Positions 42,260 through 50,752 of a stretch of 64,000 nt of DNA are shown one piece after another. Made by a program: the position numbers and the translations under genes. Source of the DNA: Mycobacterium sp. IS-1742 (GTDB lineage: Bacteria; Actinomycetota; Actinomycetes; Mycobacteriales; Mycobacteriaceae); NCBI RefSeq assembly GCF_001500125.1, contig NZ_LQIV01000043.1, positions 1 to 64,000 of the forward strand, written 5' to 3'. The notes under the pieces were generated by a model. The model searched no databases. It was not told the DNA's origin and worked only from the letters and a program-made list of their open reading frames with translations. The first letter of the stretch is position 1. Each line of letters starts with the position of its first letter.

Positions 42260-43222
42260 ATGACAGACCAGCCCCCGCCGGTAACAACAACCCGACACCA
42301 CGTTCGCCGCGCCCTCGTTCGCACCCTGTCGAAGAGCTGGGACGACTCCATCTTCTCGGAGTCGGCCCAGGCGGCGTTCTGGTGTGCGCTGTCGTTGCCC
42401 CCGCTGCTGCTGGGGATGCTCGGCAGCCTGGCCTACATCGCCCCGCTCTTCGGGCCCGATGTCCTCCCGACGATCGAGAACCAGCTGATCAACACCGCGG
42501 ACAGCTTCTTCTCGTCCAACGTCGTCAACGAGATCATCGAGCCAACGGTGCGCGACATCGTCAAGGGCGCGCGCGGCGAGGTGGTGTCGGTGGGCTTCGT
42601 CATCTCACTGTGGGCGGGGTCGTCGGCGATCTCGGCGTTCGTCGACTCGATCGTCGAGGCCCATGATCAGACTCCCCTGCGGCATCCGGTCCGGCAGCGC
42701 TTCTACGCGCTGGGCCTCTACGTGGTGATGCTGCTGTTCGCGATCGGCGCCGCTCCCCTGCTGGCGCTGGGCCCGCGCAAGGTCGCGGAGTTCATCCCCG
42801 ACGACTGGGACGCCGTACTGCGGTTCGGCTACTGGCCGACGCTGTTCATCGGCCTGATGATCGCCGTCAACATCCTCTACCGGGTGTCGCTGCCGAAACC
42901 GCTTCCGTCACACCGCCTGATTCTCGGATCGATACTGGCCACGGTGGTGTTCCTGGTCACCACGCTCGGGCTGCGGGTGTACCTCGGGTGGATCACCAGC
43001 ACCGGCTACACCTACGGTGCGCTGGCGACACCGATCGCGTTCCTGCTGTTCGCGTTCTTCCTCGGCTTCGCCATCATGATCGGCGCGGAGCTCAACGCCG
43101 CGGTCGAGGAACAGTGGCCGGCGCCGACCACCCACGCCCGCCGGATGAGGGGCTGGCTGGAGGAACGCGCCGCATCCGACCGGCCCGCGCCGGTCACACC
43201 CGACGAGCCCGCTACTTCTTGA
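42260..43222 (+). CDS. YihY/BrkB-family inner membrane protein
   Basis: 320 residues with six transmembrane helices (about 38-285). The family start SKSWDDSIFSESAQAAFWCALSLPPLLLGMLGSL is recognisable. Often mislabelled RNase BN; role unknown, probably transport or envelope. Homologue of Rv2707. The cytoplasmic C-terminus is basic and Pro-rich. The 3' end overlaps the convergent DUF3039 gene by 11 nt. Confidence 0.88.
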   Translation: MTDQPPPVTTTRHHVRRALVRTLSKSWDDSIFSESAQAAFWCALSLPPLLLGMLGSLAYIAPLFGPDVLPTIENQLINTADSFFSSNVVNEIIEPTVRDIVKGARGEVVSVGFVISLWAGSSAISAFVDSIVEAHDQTPLRHPVRQRFYALGLYVVMLLFAIGAAPLLALGPRKVAEFIPDDWDAVLRFGYWPTLFIGLMIAVNILYRVSLPKPLPSHRLILGSILATVVFLVTTLGLRVYLGWITSTGYTYGALATPIAFLLFAFFLGFAIMIGAELNAAVEEQWPAPTTHARRMRGWLEERAASDRPAPVTPDEPATS

Positions 43223-43448
43223 GCGACTCGTAGATCCGTTTGCAGTCCGGGCACACCGGCGAACCGGGCTTGGCCGACTTCGTCACCGGGAACACCTCAC
43301 CGCACAGCGCGACGACATGGGTTCCCATCACCGCGCTCTCGGCGATCTTGTCCTTCTTGACGTAGTGGAAGTACTTCGGGGTGTCGCTGTCCGTCCCGTC
43401 GTCGAGACGTTCGTCGGTGTCGGTGCGCTCGATCGTCTGCGTCTGCAT
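43212..43448 (-). CDS. DUF3039 family protein
   Basis: 78 residues. KYFHYVKKDKIAESAVMGTHVVALCGEVF and PVCPDCKRIYESLKK are conserved, with a Cys and a CPDC pair that may bind zinc. Homologue of Rv2708c. The ATG at 43448 matches the M. tuberculosis N-terminus (MQTQTIER); another ATG two codons upstream (43454) is possible. Divergent from DUF3099 with 77 nt between. Function unknown. Confidence 0.87.
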   Translation of the reverse strand: MQTQTIERTDTDERLDDGTDSDTPKYFHYVKKDKIAESAVMGTHVVALCGEVFPVTKSAKPGSPVCPDCKRIYESLKK

Positions 43449-43525
43449 ACACACATTGTGCCCGGCAAGTATTCGGTAAGAAATGCGACGGGCGCGGGGG
43501 GTGGGTGGTGTGGAACAGTGGAGGT

Positions 43526-43924
43526 ATGAAACACGGCTCCGAGCTGAGTTTCGACGATGAGGGTCGGCCAGTTCTGATCACTCGTGCCGCACCCGCGTAC
43601 GAGGAGCAGCATCGTGCCCGCGTCCGCAAATACCTCACGCTGATGTCGTTCCGCATCCCCGCCCTCATCCTGGCCGCGGTCGCCTACAGCGTCTGGGAGA
43701 ACGGTCTCATCTCGCTGGGCATCGTGGTCCTGTCGATCCCGCTGCCGTGGATGGCCGTCCTGATCGCCAACGACCGGCCGCCGCGGCGCGCCGAGGAGCC
43801 CCGCCGCTTCGACAACAGGCGGATCCCGTTGTTCCCCACCGCGGAACGGCCCGCGCTCGACCAGCCAACCCGGACCGCACCGCAACCGGACATCGCGGGC
43901 GACGATCCCGACGTCGGCCGCTGA
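43526..43924 (+). CDS. DUF3099 membrane protein
   Basis: 132 residues. Two transmembrane helices (about 42-60 and 65-83; FRIPALILAAVAYSV and LISLGIVVLSIPLPWMAVLIA) lie between a short cytoplasmic N-terminus (ITRAAPAYEEQHRARVRKYL) and a charged Pro/Arg-rich tail. Homologue of Rv2709. ATG 43526 is supported by GTGGAGG just upstream. Function unknown. Confidence 0.85.
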   Translation: MKHGSELSFDDEGRPVLITRAAPAYEEQHRARVRKYLTLMSFRIPALILAAVAYSVWENGLISLGIVVLSIPLPWMAVLIANDRPPRRAEEPRRFDNRRIPLFPTAERPALDQPTRTAPQPDIAGDDPDVGR

Positions 43925-44007
43925 CGGGCCCGACCGGCCATTCTCAGCACATTCTCAGGCCGTCTGCGAGAAACCGCTGATCAACACGTGTGAAGCACGC
44001 GATACCC

Positions 44008-44036
44008 GGGAACTACTGACGGCACTTGAACGTTGA
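44008..44036 (+). promoter_or_regulatory. Extracytoplasmic-stress (SigE/SigH-type) promoter of sigB
   Basis: The -35 GGGAACT (44008-44014) and -10 CGTTGA (44031-44036) are separated by 16 nt. This matches the GGAAC / CGTT pattern recognised by mycobacterial SigE and SigH. It lies 35 nt upstream of the sigB ATG, leaving room for the AGGAGG ribosome site at 44061-44066. It implies that sigB is induced by envelope or oxidative stress, as in M. tuberculosis. Confidence 0.75.
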
Positions 44037-44071
44037 AGCTCATGACAGACCGAGCTGATCAGGAGGCCGTC

Positions 44072-45031
44072 ATGGCAAATGCCACCACAAGCCGCGTCGA
44101 TAGCGATCTGGACGCCCAGAGCCCGGCCGCTGACCTCGTGCGCGTGTATCTGAACGGCATCGGCAAAACGGCCCTGCTGAACGCCGCCGACGAAGTCGAG
44201 CTGGCCAAGCGCATCGAGGCCGGGCTGTACGCCCAGCACGTGCTGAACACCAAGAAGCGGCTCGGAGAGAGCCGCAAGCGCGATCTGGCCGCGGTCGTCC
44301 GCGACGGCGAGGCCGCCCGGCGGCACCTGCTCGAAGCCAACCTGCGCCTGGTGGTGTCGCTGGCCAAGCGCTACACCGGCCGGGGCATGCCGCTGCTCGA
44401 TCTGATCCAGGAGGGCAACCTCGGGTTGATCCGCGCCATGGAGAAGTTCGACTACACCAAGGGCTTCAAGTTCTCGACGTATGCGACGTGGTGGATCCGT
44501 CAGGCCATCACCCGCGGCATGGCCGATCAGAGCCGCACCATCCGGCTCCCTGTGCACCTCGTCGAGCAGGTCAACAAGCTGGCCCGGATCAAGCGTGAGA
44601 TGCACCAGAACCTCGGCCGGGAAGCCACCGACGAGGAACTCGCCGAGGAGTCCGGCATCCCCGCGGAGAAGATCGCCGACCTGCTGGAGCACAGCCGCGA
44701 CCCGGTGAGTCTCGACATGCCGGTCGGCAGCGACGAAGAGGCCCCGCTGGGCGACTTCATCGAGGACGCCGAGGCGATGTCGGCCGAGAACGCGGTGATC
44801 TCCGAGCTCCTGCACACCGACATCCGGCACGTGCTGGCCACGCTCGACGAGCGGGAGCAGCAGGTGATCCGGCTGCGGTTCGGTCTCGACGACGGGCAGC
44901 CGCGCACACTCGACCAGATCGGCAAGCTCTTCGGGTTGTCCCGCGAGCGGGTCCGCCAGATCGAGCGCGAGGTGATGGCCAAGCTGCGCAACGGCGAGCG
45001 GGCCGACCGGCTGCGCTCCTACGCGAGCTGA
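44072..45031 (+). CDS. sigB: Principal-like, non-essential sigma factor SigB
   Basis: 319 residues. Sigma-70 regions 1.2 to 4 are present without the long N-terminal extension of SigA: SPAADLVRVYLNGIGKTALLN, NLRLVVSLAKRYTGRGMPLLDLIQEG, FSTYATWWIRQAITRGM and GLSRERVRQIEREVMAKLRNGE. Nearly identical to M. tuberculosis SigB (Rv2710). ATG 44072 is set by an ideal AGGAGG and by the N-terminus MANATTSRVDSDLD; the upstream in-frame ATG at 44042 is less likely. A strong hairpin follows. Confidence 0.97.
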   Translation: MANATTSRVDSDLDAQSPAADLVRVYLNGIGKTALLNAADEVELAKRIEAGLYAQHVLNTKKRLGESRKRDLAAVVRDGEAARRHLLEANLRLVVSLAKRYTGRGMPLLDLIQEGNLGLIRAMEKFDYTKGFKFSTYATWWIRQAITRGMADQSRTIRLPVHLVEQVNKLARIKREMHQNLGREATDEELAEESGIPAEKIADLLEHSRDPVSLDMPVGSDEEAPLGDFIEDAEAMSAENAVISELLHTDIRHVLATLDEREQQVIRLRFGLDDGQPRTLDQIGKLFGLSRERVRQIEREVMAKLRNGERADRLRSYAS

Positions 45032-45051
45032 CCGCACAACCCCGAACGACC

Positions 45052-45085
45052 AGCGTGCCCGCCGGATCACCCCGGCGGGCACGCT
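45052..45085 (+). terminator. Terminator hairpin after sigB
   Basis: A perfect 14-bp stem (45052-45065 with 45072-45085; AGCGTGCCCGCCGG paired with its complement) and a 6-nt loop, 21 nt after the sigB stop. It is followed by GTCGTC rather than a T run, as is common in mycobacteria. It should insulate ideR from sigB. Confidence 0.75.
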
Positions 45086-45154
45086 GTCGTCAACCCCACA
45101 GCCGACCGCGTGTGTCGTGACCGACGAAGACCGCAGATGAGGCGGGCCAACCGG

Positions 45155-45160
45155 TAGACT
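45155..45160 (+). promoter_or_regulatory. Possible ideR -10 element
   Basis: TAGACT lies 31 nt before the ideR ATG and would start transcription near 45167. No convincing -35 is seen, which is common for mycobacterial SigA promoters. A GAGAGG ribosome site precedes the ATG. Confidence 0.4.
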
Positions 45161-45191
45161 CGACACGACAGAGGGTCTTGAGAGGCGCCGA

Positions 45192-45884
45192 ATGAACGAC
45201 TTGGTCGATACCACTGAGATGTACCTGCGCACCATTTACGACCTCGAGGAAGAGGGCGTGGTGCCGCTGCGCGCGCGCATCGCCGAGCGCCTCGACCAGA
45301 GCGGTCCGACGGTCAGCCAGACCGTCTCGCGTATGGAGCGCGACGGGCTGCTCCAGGTCGCCGGGGACCGGCATCTGGAACTCACCGAGAAGGGCCGCGC
45401 CCTCGCCATCGCCGTGATGCGCAAGCACCGGCTCGCCGAGCGGCTGCTGGTCGACGTGATCGGTCTGCCGTGGGAGGAAGTCCACGCCGAGGCCTGCCGC
45501 TGGGAGCACGTGATGAGCGAGGACGTCGAGCGGCGCCTCGTGCAGGTGCTCGACAACCCCACCACCTCCCCGTTCGGCAACCCGATCCCCGGGTTGTCCG
45601 AACTCGGGCTCGACCCGCTGTCCCGCGCGGAGGCCGGCAACCTCGTCCGGCTCACCGAGCTGCCGGCCGGCGGTGCCGGTGCGGTCGTGGTCCGCCAGCT
45701 GACCGAGCACGTGCAGGGCGACGCCGAGCTCATCGCGCGCCTCAAGGACGCCGGCGTGGTGCCCAACGCGCGCGTCACCGTCGAGTCCGCCGACCACGGC
45801 GGAGTGAACATCGTCATCCCCGGCCACGAACAGGTCGAGTTGCCGCACCACATGGCTCACGCCGTCAAGGTCGAGAAGGTCTAA
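45192..45884 (+). CDS. ideR: Iron-dependent repressor IdeR (DtxR family)
   Basis: 230 residues. Fe2+-dependent repressor of siderophore and iron-uptake genes and activator of iron storage genes. N-terminal HTH (about 27-50, LDQSGPTVSQTVSRMERDGL). Metal ligands are all in place: site 1 His79, Glu83, His98; site 2 Met10, Cys102, Glu105, His106. A C-terminal SH3-like domain is present. Homologue of Rv2711. The stop overlaps that of the convergent DUF4192 gene by 4 nt. Confidence 0.97.
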   Translation: MNDLVDTTEMYLRTIYDLEEEGVVPLRARIAERLDQSGPTVSQTVSRMERDGLLQVAGDRHLELTEKGRALAIAVMRKHRLAERLLVDVIGLPWEEVHAEACRWEHVMSEDVERRLVQVLDNPTTSPFGNPIPGLSELGLDPLSRAEAGNLVRLTELPAGGAGAVVVRQLTEHVQGDAELIARLKDAGVVPNARVTVESADHGGVNIVIPGHEQVELPHHMAHAVKVEKV

Positions 45885-46927
45885 CCCGCACGCCGCCGGT
45901 TCCGCTGACGCGGCGGCAACCGCACGCCCAACTGCTCGGCCAGCCGGTAGCCCGTGACCGCCAGGTCGCGGATCCTTTCCGGGCGCAAGCCCGATTGCAG
46001 CGCCTGATCGAGCATGCCCGCCATCCGGTGAACGGGGTCGAGCCGCAGCGCGGCGTCCAGCGAGACACCGGCCAGTGGCCCGTCACCCCGCGCGTACGCG
46101 GAGAACGCCAGCAGCACGAGCGCCTCGGTGCGCCACGGGGCCGGCAGGATGCGCGCCAGCGACACCCACAGCGCCTCGGCCCGGTCGGCGTCCTCCCCCA
46201 CCGCGAGTGCGAACAGGGTGTCGCGCACCCGCACGTCGCGCAGCGCGCGGCCCAGCCGTGCGGCCACCTCGTCGGACAACACACCACCGTCGGCCACGTG
46301 GGCGGCCGCAGCCCGGGCTTCGTCGATCACCGCGCGGGCCTGCCCCGCGGACATCTCGCCCGGGCTGTCGGAGTCCGCGGCGATCACGTCGGCCAGTTCC
46401 GCGCTGCGCACCGGGTCGGCGGCCACCACCGCCTGCAGTTCGGCCCGGCGGGTGTACAGCCTGCGGCCGTCGAGCACCGCCGCCACCGCCAGCGGCGACG
46501 CCGAAGGATCCTCGATCACGCCGCCGCGGCCGCACCCGTCGGCGCAGTGCCAGCGCCCGCCCGTGGCGACGCGGTCGACCACGTGCGCGCCGAGCAGCGT
46601 GATATCCCAGGAGGCCAGCTGTTCGGCCAGCCGGTCGGCGAGTTCCCGGTAGTCGTCGTTGCAGGGGTGGCAACCCGCCCCGTGCTCGTCGACGATCACG
46701 GCCCCGCCGCGGTCGGGCCGGCCGGCCGCCGCCACCTCGGCGAGGTGGGCGATCTGTTCGTCCATGTCGTCGTCGAGGTCGAGACGCAGGACGCACCCGA
46801 GGTCACCGCGGTCCACGGTCACCAGCACGAGGGACATCTCGGGTACGAAGCCCAAGACGGCGGGCACGGCGGCGATCAGCGTGCCGGGACGGTCGAGTTC
46901 GAAATCGGGGGTATGCGATGTCGTCAT
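45881..46927 (-). CDS. DUF4192 family protein
   Basis: 348 residues, an actinobacterial family, homologue of Rv2712c. Conserved blocks are AAVPAVLGFVPEMSLVLVTV near the N-terminus, AVIVDEHGAG and WRTEALVLLAFSAYARGDGPLAGVSLDAAL with TPR-like helices in the C-terminal third. A Cys/His cluster (WHCADGCGRGG) around residue 128 might bind metal. Cytoplasmic; function unknown. Confidence 0.82.
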   Translation of the reverse strand: MTTSHTPDFELDRPGTLIAAVPAVLGFVPEMSLVLVTVDRGDLGCVLRLDLDDDMDEQIAHLAEVAAAGRPDRGGAVIVDEHGAGCHPCNDDYRELADRLAEQLASWDITLLGAHVVDRVATGGRWHCADGCGRGGVIEDPSASPLAVAAVLDGRRLYTRRAELQAVVAADPVRSAELADVIAADSDSPGEMSAGQARAVIDEARAAAAHVADGGVLSDEVAARLGRALRDVRVRDTLFALAVGEDADRAEALWVSLARILPAPWRTEALVLLAFSAYARGDGPLAGVSLDAALRLDPVHRMAGMLDQALQSGLRPERIRDLAVTGYRLAEQLGVRLPPRQRNRRRAG

Positions 46928-47023
46928 GCCTCGAACAGTGGCCGCCCCTGCCGTCAGTCCGGCCGCGGCGGCCGCTGCGCCGGCCTCATCTGTGGATGAA
47001 CCCGCCGCTGGGGAGAACGGCCG

Positions 47024-47710
47024 TCACGGGGCTGCGCGCCGCAGTGTCAGCAGCGCGTCGGTGAACAGGGTGTCGAGCGCCGAGGTGTCGGGTTGGGTGC
47101 CGGGGTCGTTGTTGAGCCACGCGACCGTCAGCCACACCTCGTTGACCTGGGCGCTCAGCGCGAGCACCCGCACGGCGGGTTCGGTGGACCGCTCGATCGT
47201 GGCCTCGCTCGCCAGCGTGTCGTCGGCATCCACCGGCGGCGGGGCCACCAGCACGGTGTCCACGGTGCTGACCACCTCTCCCGCGGTGGCGGTCACTGAT
47301 GCGCAGCGGGCGAGTTGGTCGCGCCGGGACGAGAGCGCGGCGTCGGCGCGGGTGAGGATCACGGTCAGCGCGGCGCCGGTCGAGGGGTCGACGCCCTGTG
47401 CGGCCACCGTCTGCCGCGGATCCGGTCCGACGCGTGGCGGTGCGCAACCGGGCGGCTCGACGGTGGCGCCGGTCGGTACACCGTCGACGGCGGCGACGGC
47501 TTCGCCGGCCGCCTGTGGGTCCAGAACGGCCGCCTGATAGGCCGGCGGGAAGCGGGACGGTTCGATGAGCGCCTCGGCAAGCACAACGGGCCTCGCGTCG
47601 GCCTCCAGCGAGGGCGCGCCGTCGGTCGTCCGCACGCATCCGCACAGCACCGCGCACGTGAGCACCACCGCACCCGGTGCGCCGAGACCCCGCACGAGCA
47701 CGCCGTTCAT
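47024..47710 (-). CDS. Putative lipoprotein, DUF5642-like
   Basis: 228 residues. The signal region is followed by a lipobox-like LCGC with Cys25 as the likely acylated residue. The mature part matches the mycobacterial DUF5642-type pattern as far as I can tell (AEALIEPSRFPPAYQAAVLDP, EPPGCAPP, NEVWLTVAWLNND). ATG 47710 is preferred over 47719. In M. tuberculosis the soluble transhydrogenase gene sthA (Rv2713) occupies the position between the DUF4192 and PAC2 genes; here this lipoprotein does. Function unknown. Confidence 0.7.
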   Translation of the reverse strand: MNGVLVRGLGAPGAVVLTCAVLCGCVRTTDGAPSLEADARPVVLAEALIEPSRFPPAYQAAVLDPQAAGEAVAAVDGVPTGATVEPPGCAPPRVGPDPRQTVAAQGVDPSTGAALTVILTRADAALSSRRDQLARCASVTATAGEVVSTVDTVLVAPPPVDADDTLASEATIERSTEPAVRVLALSAQVNEVWLTVAWLNNDPGTQPDTSALDTLFTDALLTLRRAAP

Positions 47711-47951
47711 CGCGGTCATCGTCTCACCGCCCCGCCGCCGACGGGGTCAGGCGCACCGCGGAGGCAGCCGGCCAGCAACGCCGGTTCAGCCCCCACTGGT
47801 CCGGGCATCCTGCGCGGAATGCGGTACCACCCGTACCGTGTTGCCCCGGGTGCCGGTACCCGCGGCAGTGGGCGCCGCAAAATGCGGGACACTTATGGTC
47901 ACGGCGCGACGTTGCAGAGGCGTTGACACCGCGGCGAGGAGGCGAATCGAG

Positions 47952-48956
47952 ATGGCAGACCATCCAGACATCCCAGAGCAGCAGTACCAGCCCGAGCAGA
48001 CCGGGATGTACGAGTTAGAGTTCCCCGCTCCGCAGCTGTCCGCCGCCGACGGGCGCGGCCCGGTGTTGCTCCATGCGCTGGAAGGCTTCTCCGACGCGGG
48101 TCACGTGGTCCGGCTGACCACCGCGCACCTCAAGAACAGCCTCGACACCGAACTGGTCGCGTCGTTCGCCATCGACGAACTCCTCGACTACCGCTCGCGG
48201 CGGCCGCTGATGACGTTCAAGGCCGACCACTTCTCGGGCTACGAGGAGCCCGAGCTGAACCTCTATGCCATGCACGACAGCGTCGGCACGCCTTTCCTGC
48301 TCCTGGCGGGGATGGAACCCGACCTGCGCTGGGAGCGCTTCATCACCGCGGTCCGCCTGCTGGCCGAGCAGCTCGGTGTGCGCCAGACGATCGGGCTGGG
48401 CTCGATCCCGATGGCGGTGCCGCACACCCGGCCGGTGACGATGACCGCGCACTCCAACAACAAGGAGCTGATCGCCGAGCACACCCCGTGGGTCGGCGAG
48501 GTGCAGGTGCCGGCGAGCGTGTCCAACCTGCTCGAGTTCCGGATGGCCCAGCACGGTCACGAGGTGGTCGGCTACACCGTGTACGTGCCGCACTACCTGT
48601 CCCAGACGGCGTACCCCCCGGCCGCCGAGGCGTTGCTCGCCGAGGTCGCCAAGACCGCGGCGCTGCAGATCCCGCTGGCCGCGCTCGGGGAAGCCGGCGC
48701 GGAGGTCTACACCAAGATCAACGAACAGGTTGAGGCCAGCGTCGAAGTTGCTCAGGTGGTGACCGCACTGGAGCGCCAGTACGATGCGTTCGTCGCCGCC
48801 CAGGAGAATCGTTCGCTGCTCGCGCACGACGAAGACCTGCCCAGCGGTGACGAACTCGGCGCCGAGTTCGAACGGTTCCTCGCGCAGCAGACCGGCGAGA
48901 AGGACAAAGAGGACCGGTACCGGGACGGCTTCTCCGACGGCGAGGACCGTAGCTGA
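47952..48956 (+). CDS. PAC2 family protein (proteasome-assembly-chaperone-like fold)
   Basis: 334 residues, homologue of Rv2714. The PAC2 core is visible in LLHALEGFSDAGHVVRLT, LLAGMEPDLRWERF, LGSIPMAVPHTRPVTMTAHS and YVPHYLSQTAYPPAAEALL. The C-terminal 80 residues are helical and acidic. The biological role in bacteria is unclear. ATG 47952 has GAGGAGG upstream. The 241-nt divergent gap to the lipoprotein holds a TTGACA at 47923-47928 and a TATGGT at 47894-47899 but no clear paired promoter. Confidence 0.82.
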   Translation: MADHPDIPEQQYQPEQTGMYELEFPAPQLSAADGRGPVLLHALEGFSDAGHVVRLTTAHLKNSLDTELVASFAIDELLDYRSRRPLMTFKADHFSGYEEPELNLYAMHDSVGTPFLLLAGMEPDLRWERFITAVRLLAEQLGVRQTIGLGSIPMAVPHTRPVTMTAHSNNKELIAEHTPWVGEVQVPASVSNLLEFRMAQHGHEVVGYTVYVPHYLSQTAYPPAAEALLAEVAKTAALQIPLAALGEAGAEVYTKINEQVEASVEVAQVVTALERQYDAFVAAQENRSLLAHDEDLPSGDELGAEFERFLAQQTGEKDKEDRYRDGFSDGEDRS

Positions 48957-49004
48957 GCACACCGCACGCCGGAGCCACTCCGGCCCGATGACGAGGTTGG
49001 CGCG

Positions 49005-50027
49005 ATGACTGACCGAACACCCAACCTGCGCCCGGTCCGCGATGTCACACCGACACTGCACTACCGCACCATCCACGGGTACCGCCGGGCGTTCCGGATC
49101 GCCGGCGACGGCCCGGCGATCCTGCTGATCCACGGCATCGGCGACAACTCCACGACATGGAGCACCGTGCAGACGAAACTCGCGCAGCGTTTCACGGTGA
49201 TCGCGCCGGATCTGCTCGGGCACGGCAAGTCGGACAAACCCCGCGCGGACTACTCGGTGGCCGCCTACGCCAACGGCATGCGGGATCTGCTCAGCGTGCT
49301 CGGCGTGGACCGGGTGACCGTCGTCGGTCATTCGCTGGGCGGCGGGGTGGCGATGCAGTTCGCCTACCAGTTCCCGCAGTTCGTCGACCGCCTCATCCTC
49401 GTCGGCGCCGGTGGGGTCACCAAGGACGTCAACATCGCGCTGCGTGTGGCCTCACTGCCGATGGGAAGCGAGGCGCTCGCGCTGCTGCGGCTGCCGCTGG
49501 TGTTGCCGACGCTGCAGGTCGCCGGACACGTCGCGGGCAGGGTGCTGGGCACCACCAAGATGGGCCGCGACCTCGCCGAGATGATGCGAATCCTCGCCGA
49601 TCTGCCCGAACCGACGGCGTCGTCGGCGTTCGCCAGGACACTGCGCGCCGTGGTCGACTGGCGTGGTCAGGTGGTCACGATGCTCGACCGCTGTTATCTC
49701 ACCGAATCCGTTCCGGTGCAGCTCATCTGGGGCACCCATGATTCGGTGATCCCGGTCAGCCACGCCCGGCTTGCGCACGCGGCGATGCCCGGCTCGCGGC
49801 TGGAGGTCTTCGAGGGCGCCGGGCACTTCCCGTTCCACGACGATCCGGACCGGTTCGTCGAGACCGTGGAGCGCTTCATCGACTCGACCGAGCCGGCGAC
49901 CCATGACCAGGAACTGCTGCGCCGGTTGCTGCGCGCCGGTCTGAGCGAATCGGCGATCAGCGGCTCCGTCGACACCCGCGTCGCCGTGCTCGACGCGATG
50001 GGCAGCGACGAACGCAGCGCCACCTGA
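49005..50027 (+). CDS. Alpha/beta-fold hydrolase (Rv2715-like)
   Basis: 340 residues. The triad is complete: serine in VVGHSLGGGVAMQ (about residue 111), aspartate in WGTHDSVIP and histidine in GAGHFPFHDD. The oxyanion segment is LLIHGIGDNSTTWS. Substrate unknown; possibly an ester or C-C bond hydrolase. Homologue of Rv2715. It follows the PAC2 gene by 48 nt and may be co-transcribed with it. Confidence 0.88.
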   Translation: MTDRTPNLRPVRDVTPTLHYRTIHGYRRAFRIAGDGPAILLIHGIGDNSTTWSTVQTKLAQRFTVIAPDLLGHGKSDKPRADYSVAAYANGMRDLLSVLGVDRVTVVGHSLGGGVAMQFAYQFPQFVDRLILVGAGGVTKDVNIALRVASLPMGSEALALLRLPLVLPTLQVAGHVAGRVLGTTKMGRDLAEMMRILADLPEPTASSAFARTLRAVVDWRGQVVTMLDRCYLTESVPVQLIWGTHDSVIPVSHARLAHAAMPGSRLEVFEGAGHFPFHDDPDRFVETVERFIDSTEPATHDQELLRRLLRAGLSESAISGSVDTRVAVLDAMGSDERSAT

Positions 50028-50058
50028 ACGTCGCGCGCCGAACACGTAGCATCGGCCC

Positions 50059-50745
50059 ATGGCCATCGATGTCCAAGTGTTGCGCGTCTTCACCGACCCC
50101 GACGGAAACCACGGCAACCCACTCGGCGTCGTCGACGCGGCCACCGTCGACCCCGCCGACCGGCAGCGCATCGCCCGCGAACTCGGTTACAGCGAAACGA
50201 TTTTCGTCGACATCCCGCAGGCCGGTGCGACGACCGCGCACATCAGGATCTTCACCCCCGCCACCGAACTCCCCTTCGCCGGGCATCCCACCGTCGGTGC
50301 GTCGTGGTGGCTGCGCGAGAACGGCCAGCCGGTGCGGACCCTGCAGGTGCCGGCCGGCATCGTGCAGGTCCGCTACGACGACGACCTGACCGTGGTCAGG
50401 GCACGGTCCGACTGGGCGCCGGAATTCGCCATCCACGACCTGGCGTCGACCGACGCCCTCGCCGCCGCGGACCCCGCGGACTACTCCGACGACGCCCACC
50501 ACTACCTGTGGACGTGGACCGACCGCGAGGCCGGACACATCCGGGCGCGCATGTTCGCCCCGGATCTCGGTGTGCCCGAGGACGAAGCGACCGGCGCCGC
50601 GGCGGTGCGCATCACGGATTACCTCAGCCGCGACCTGACGATTGTGCAGGGGAAGGGCTCGGTGATCCACACCGTGTGGAGTGCCGACGGATGGGTCAGC
50701 ATCGCCGGCCGGGTCGTCGCCGACAGCGGGCGCCGTCTCGACTGA
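50059..50745 (+). CDS. PhzF family isomerase/epimerase-like protein
   Basis: 228 residues, shorter than typical PhzF proteins (about 260-300). Typical pieces are VLRVFTDPDGNHGNPLGVV, ELGYSETIFV with the catalytic-glutamate position, and TPATELPFAGHPTVGASWWL. Homologue of Rv2716. The ATG lies 6 nt after TAGCAT (50047-50052), so a leaderless transcript is likely. It converges with nrdR (7 nt between stops); the Rv2717c nitrobindin-like gene that I remember in M. tuberculosis is not present here. Confidence 0.85.
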   Translation: MAIDVQVLRVFTDPDGNHGNPLGVVDAATVDPADRQRIARELGYSETIFVDIPQAGATTAHIRIFTPATELPFAGHPTVGASWWLRENGQPVRTLQVPAGIVQVRYDDDLTVVRARSDWAPEFAIHDLASTDALAAADPADYSDDAHHYLWTWTDREAGHIRARMFAPDLGVPEDEATGAAAVRITDYLSRDLTIVQGKGSVIHTVWSADGWVSIAGRVVADSGRRLD

Positions 50746-50752
50746 TCCGCGG

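Noticed and set aside
45032..45191. IdeR iron box near ideR or the haem genes
   Set aside because: I looked for the TTAGG..CCTAA type palindrome near ideR, hemE and chdC and saw none with acceptable match.
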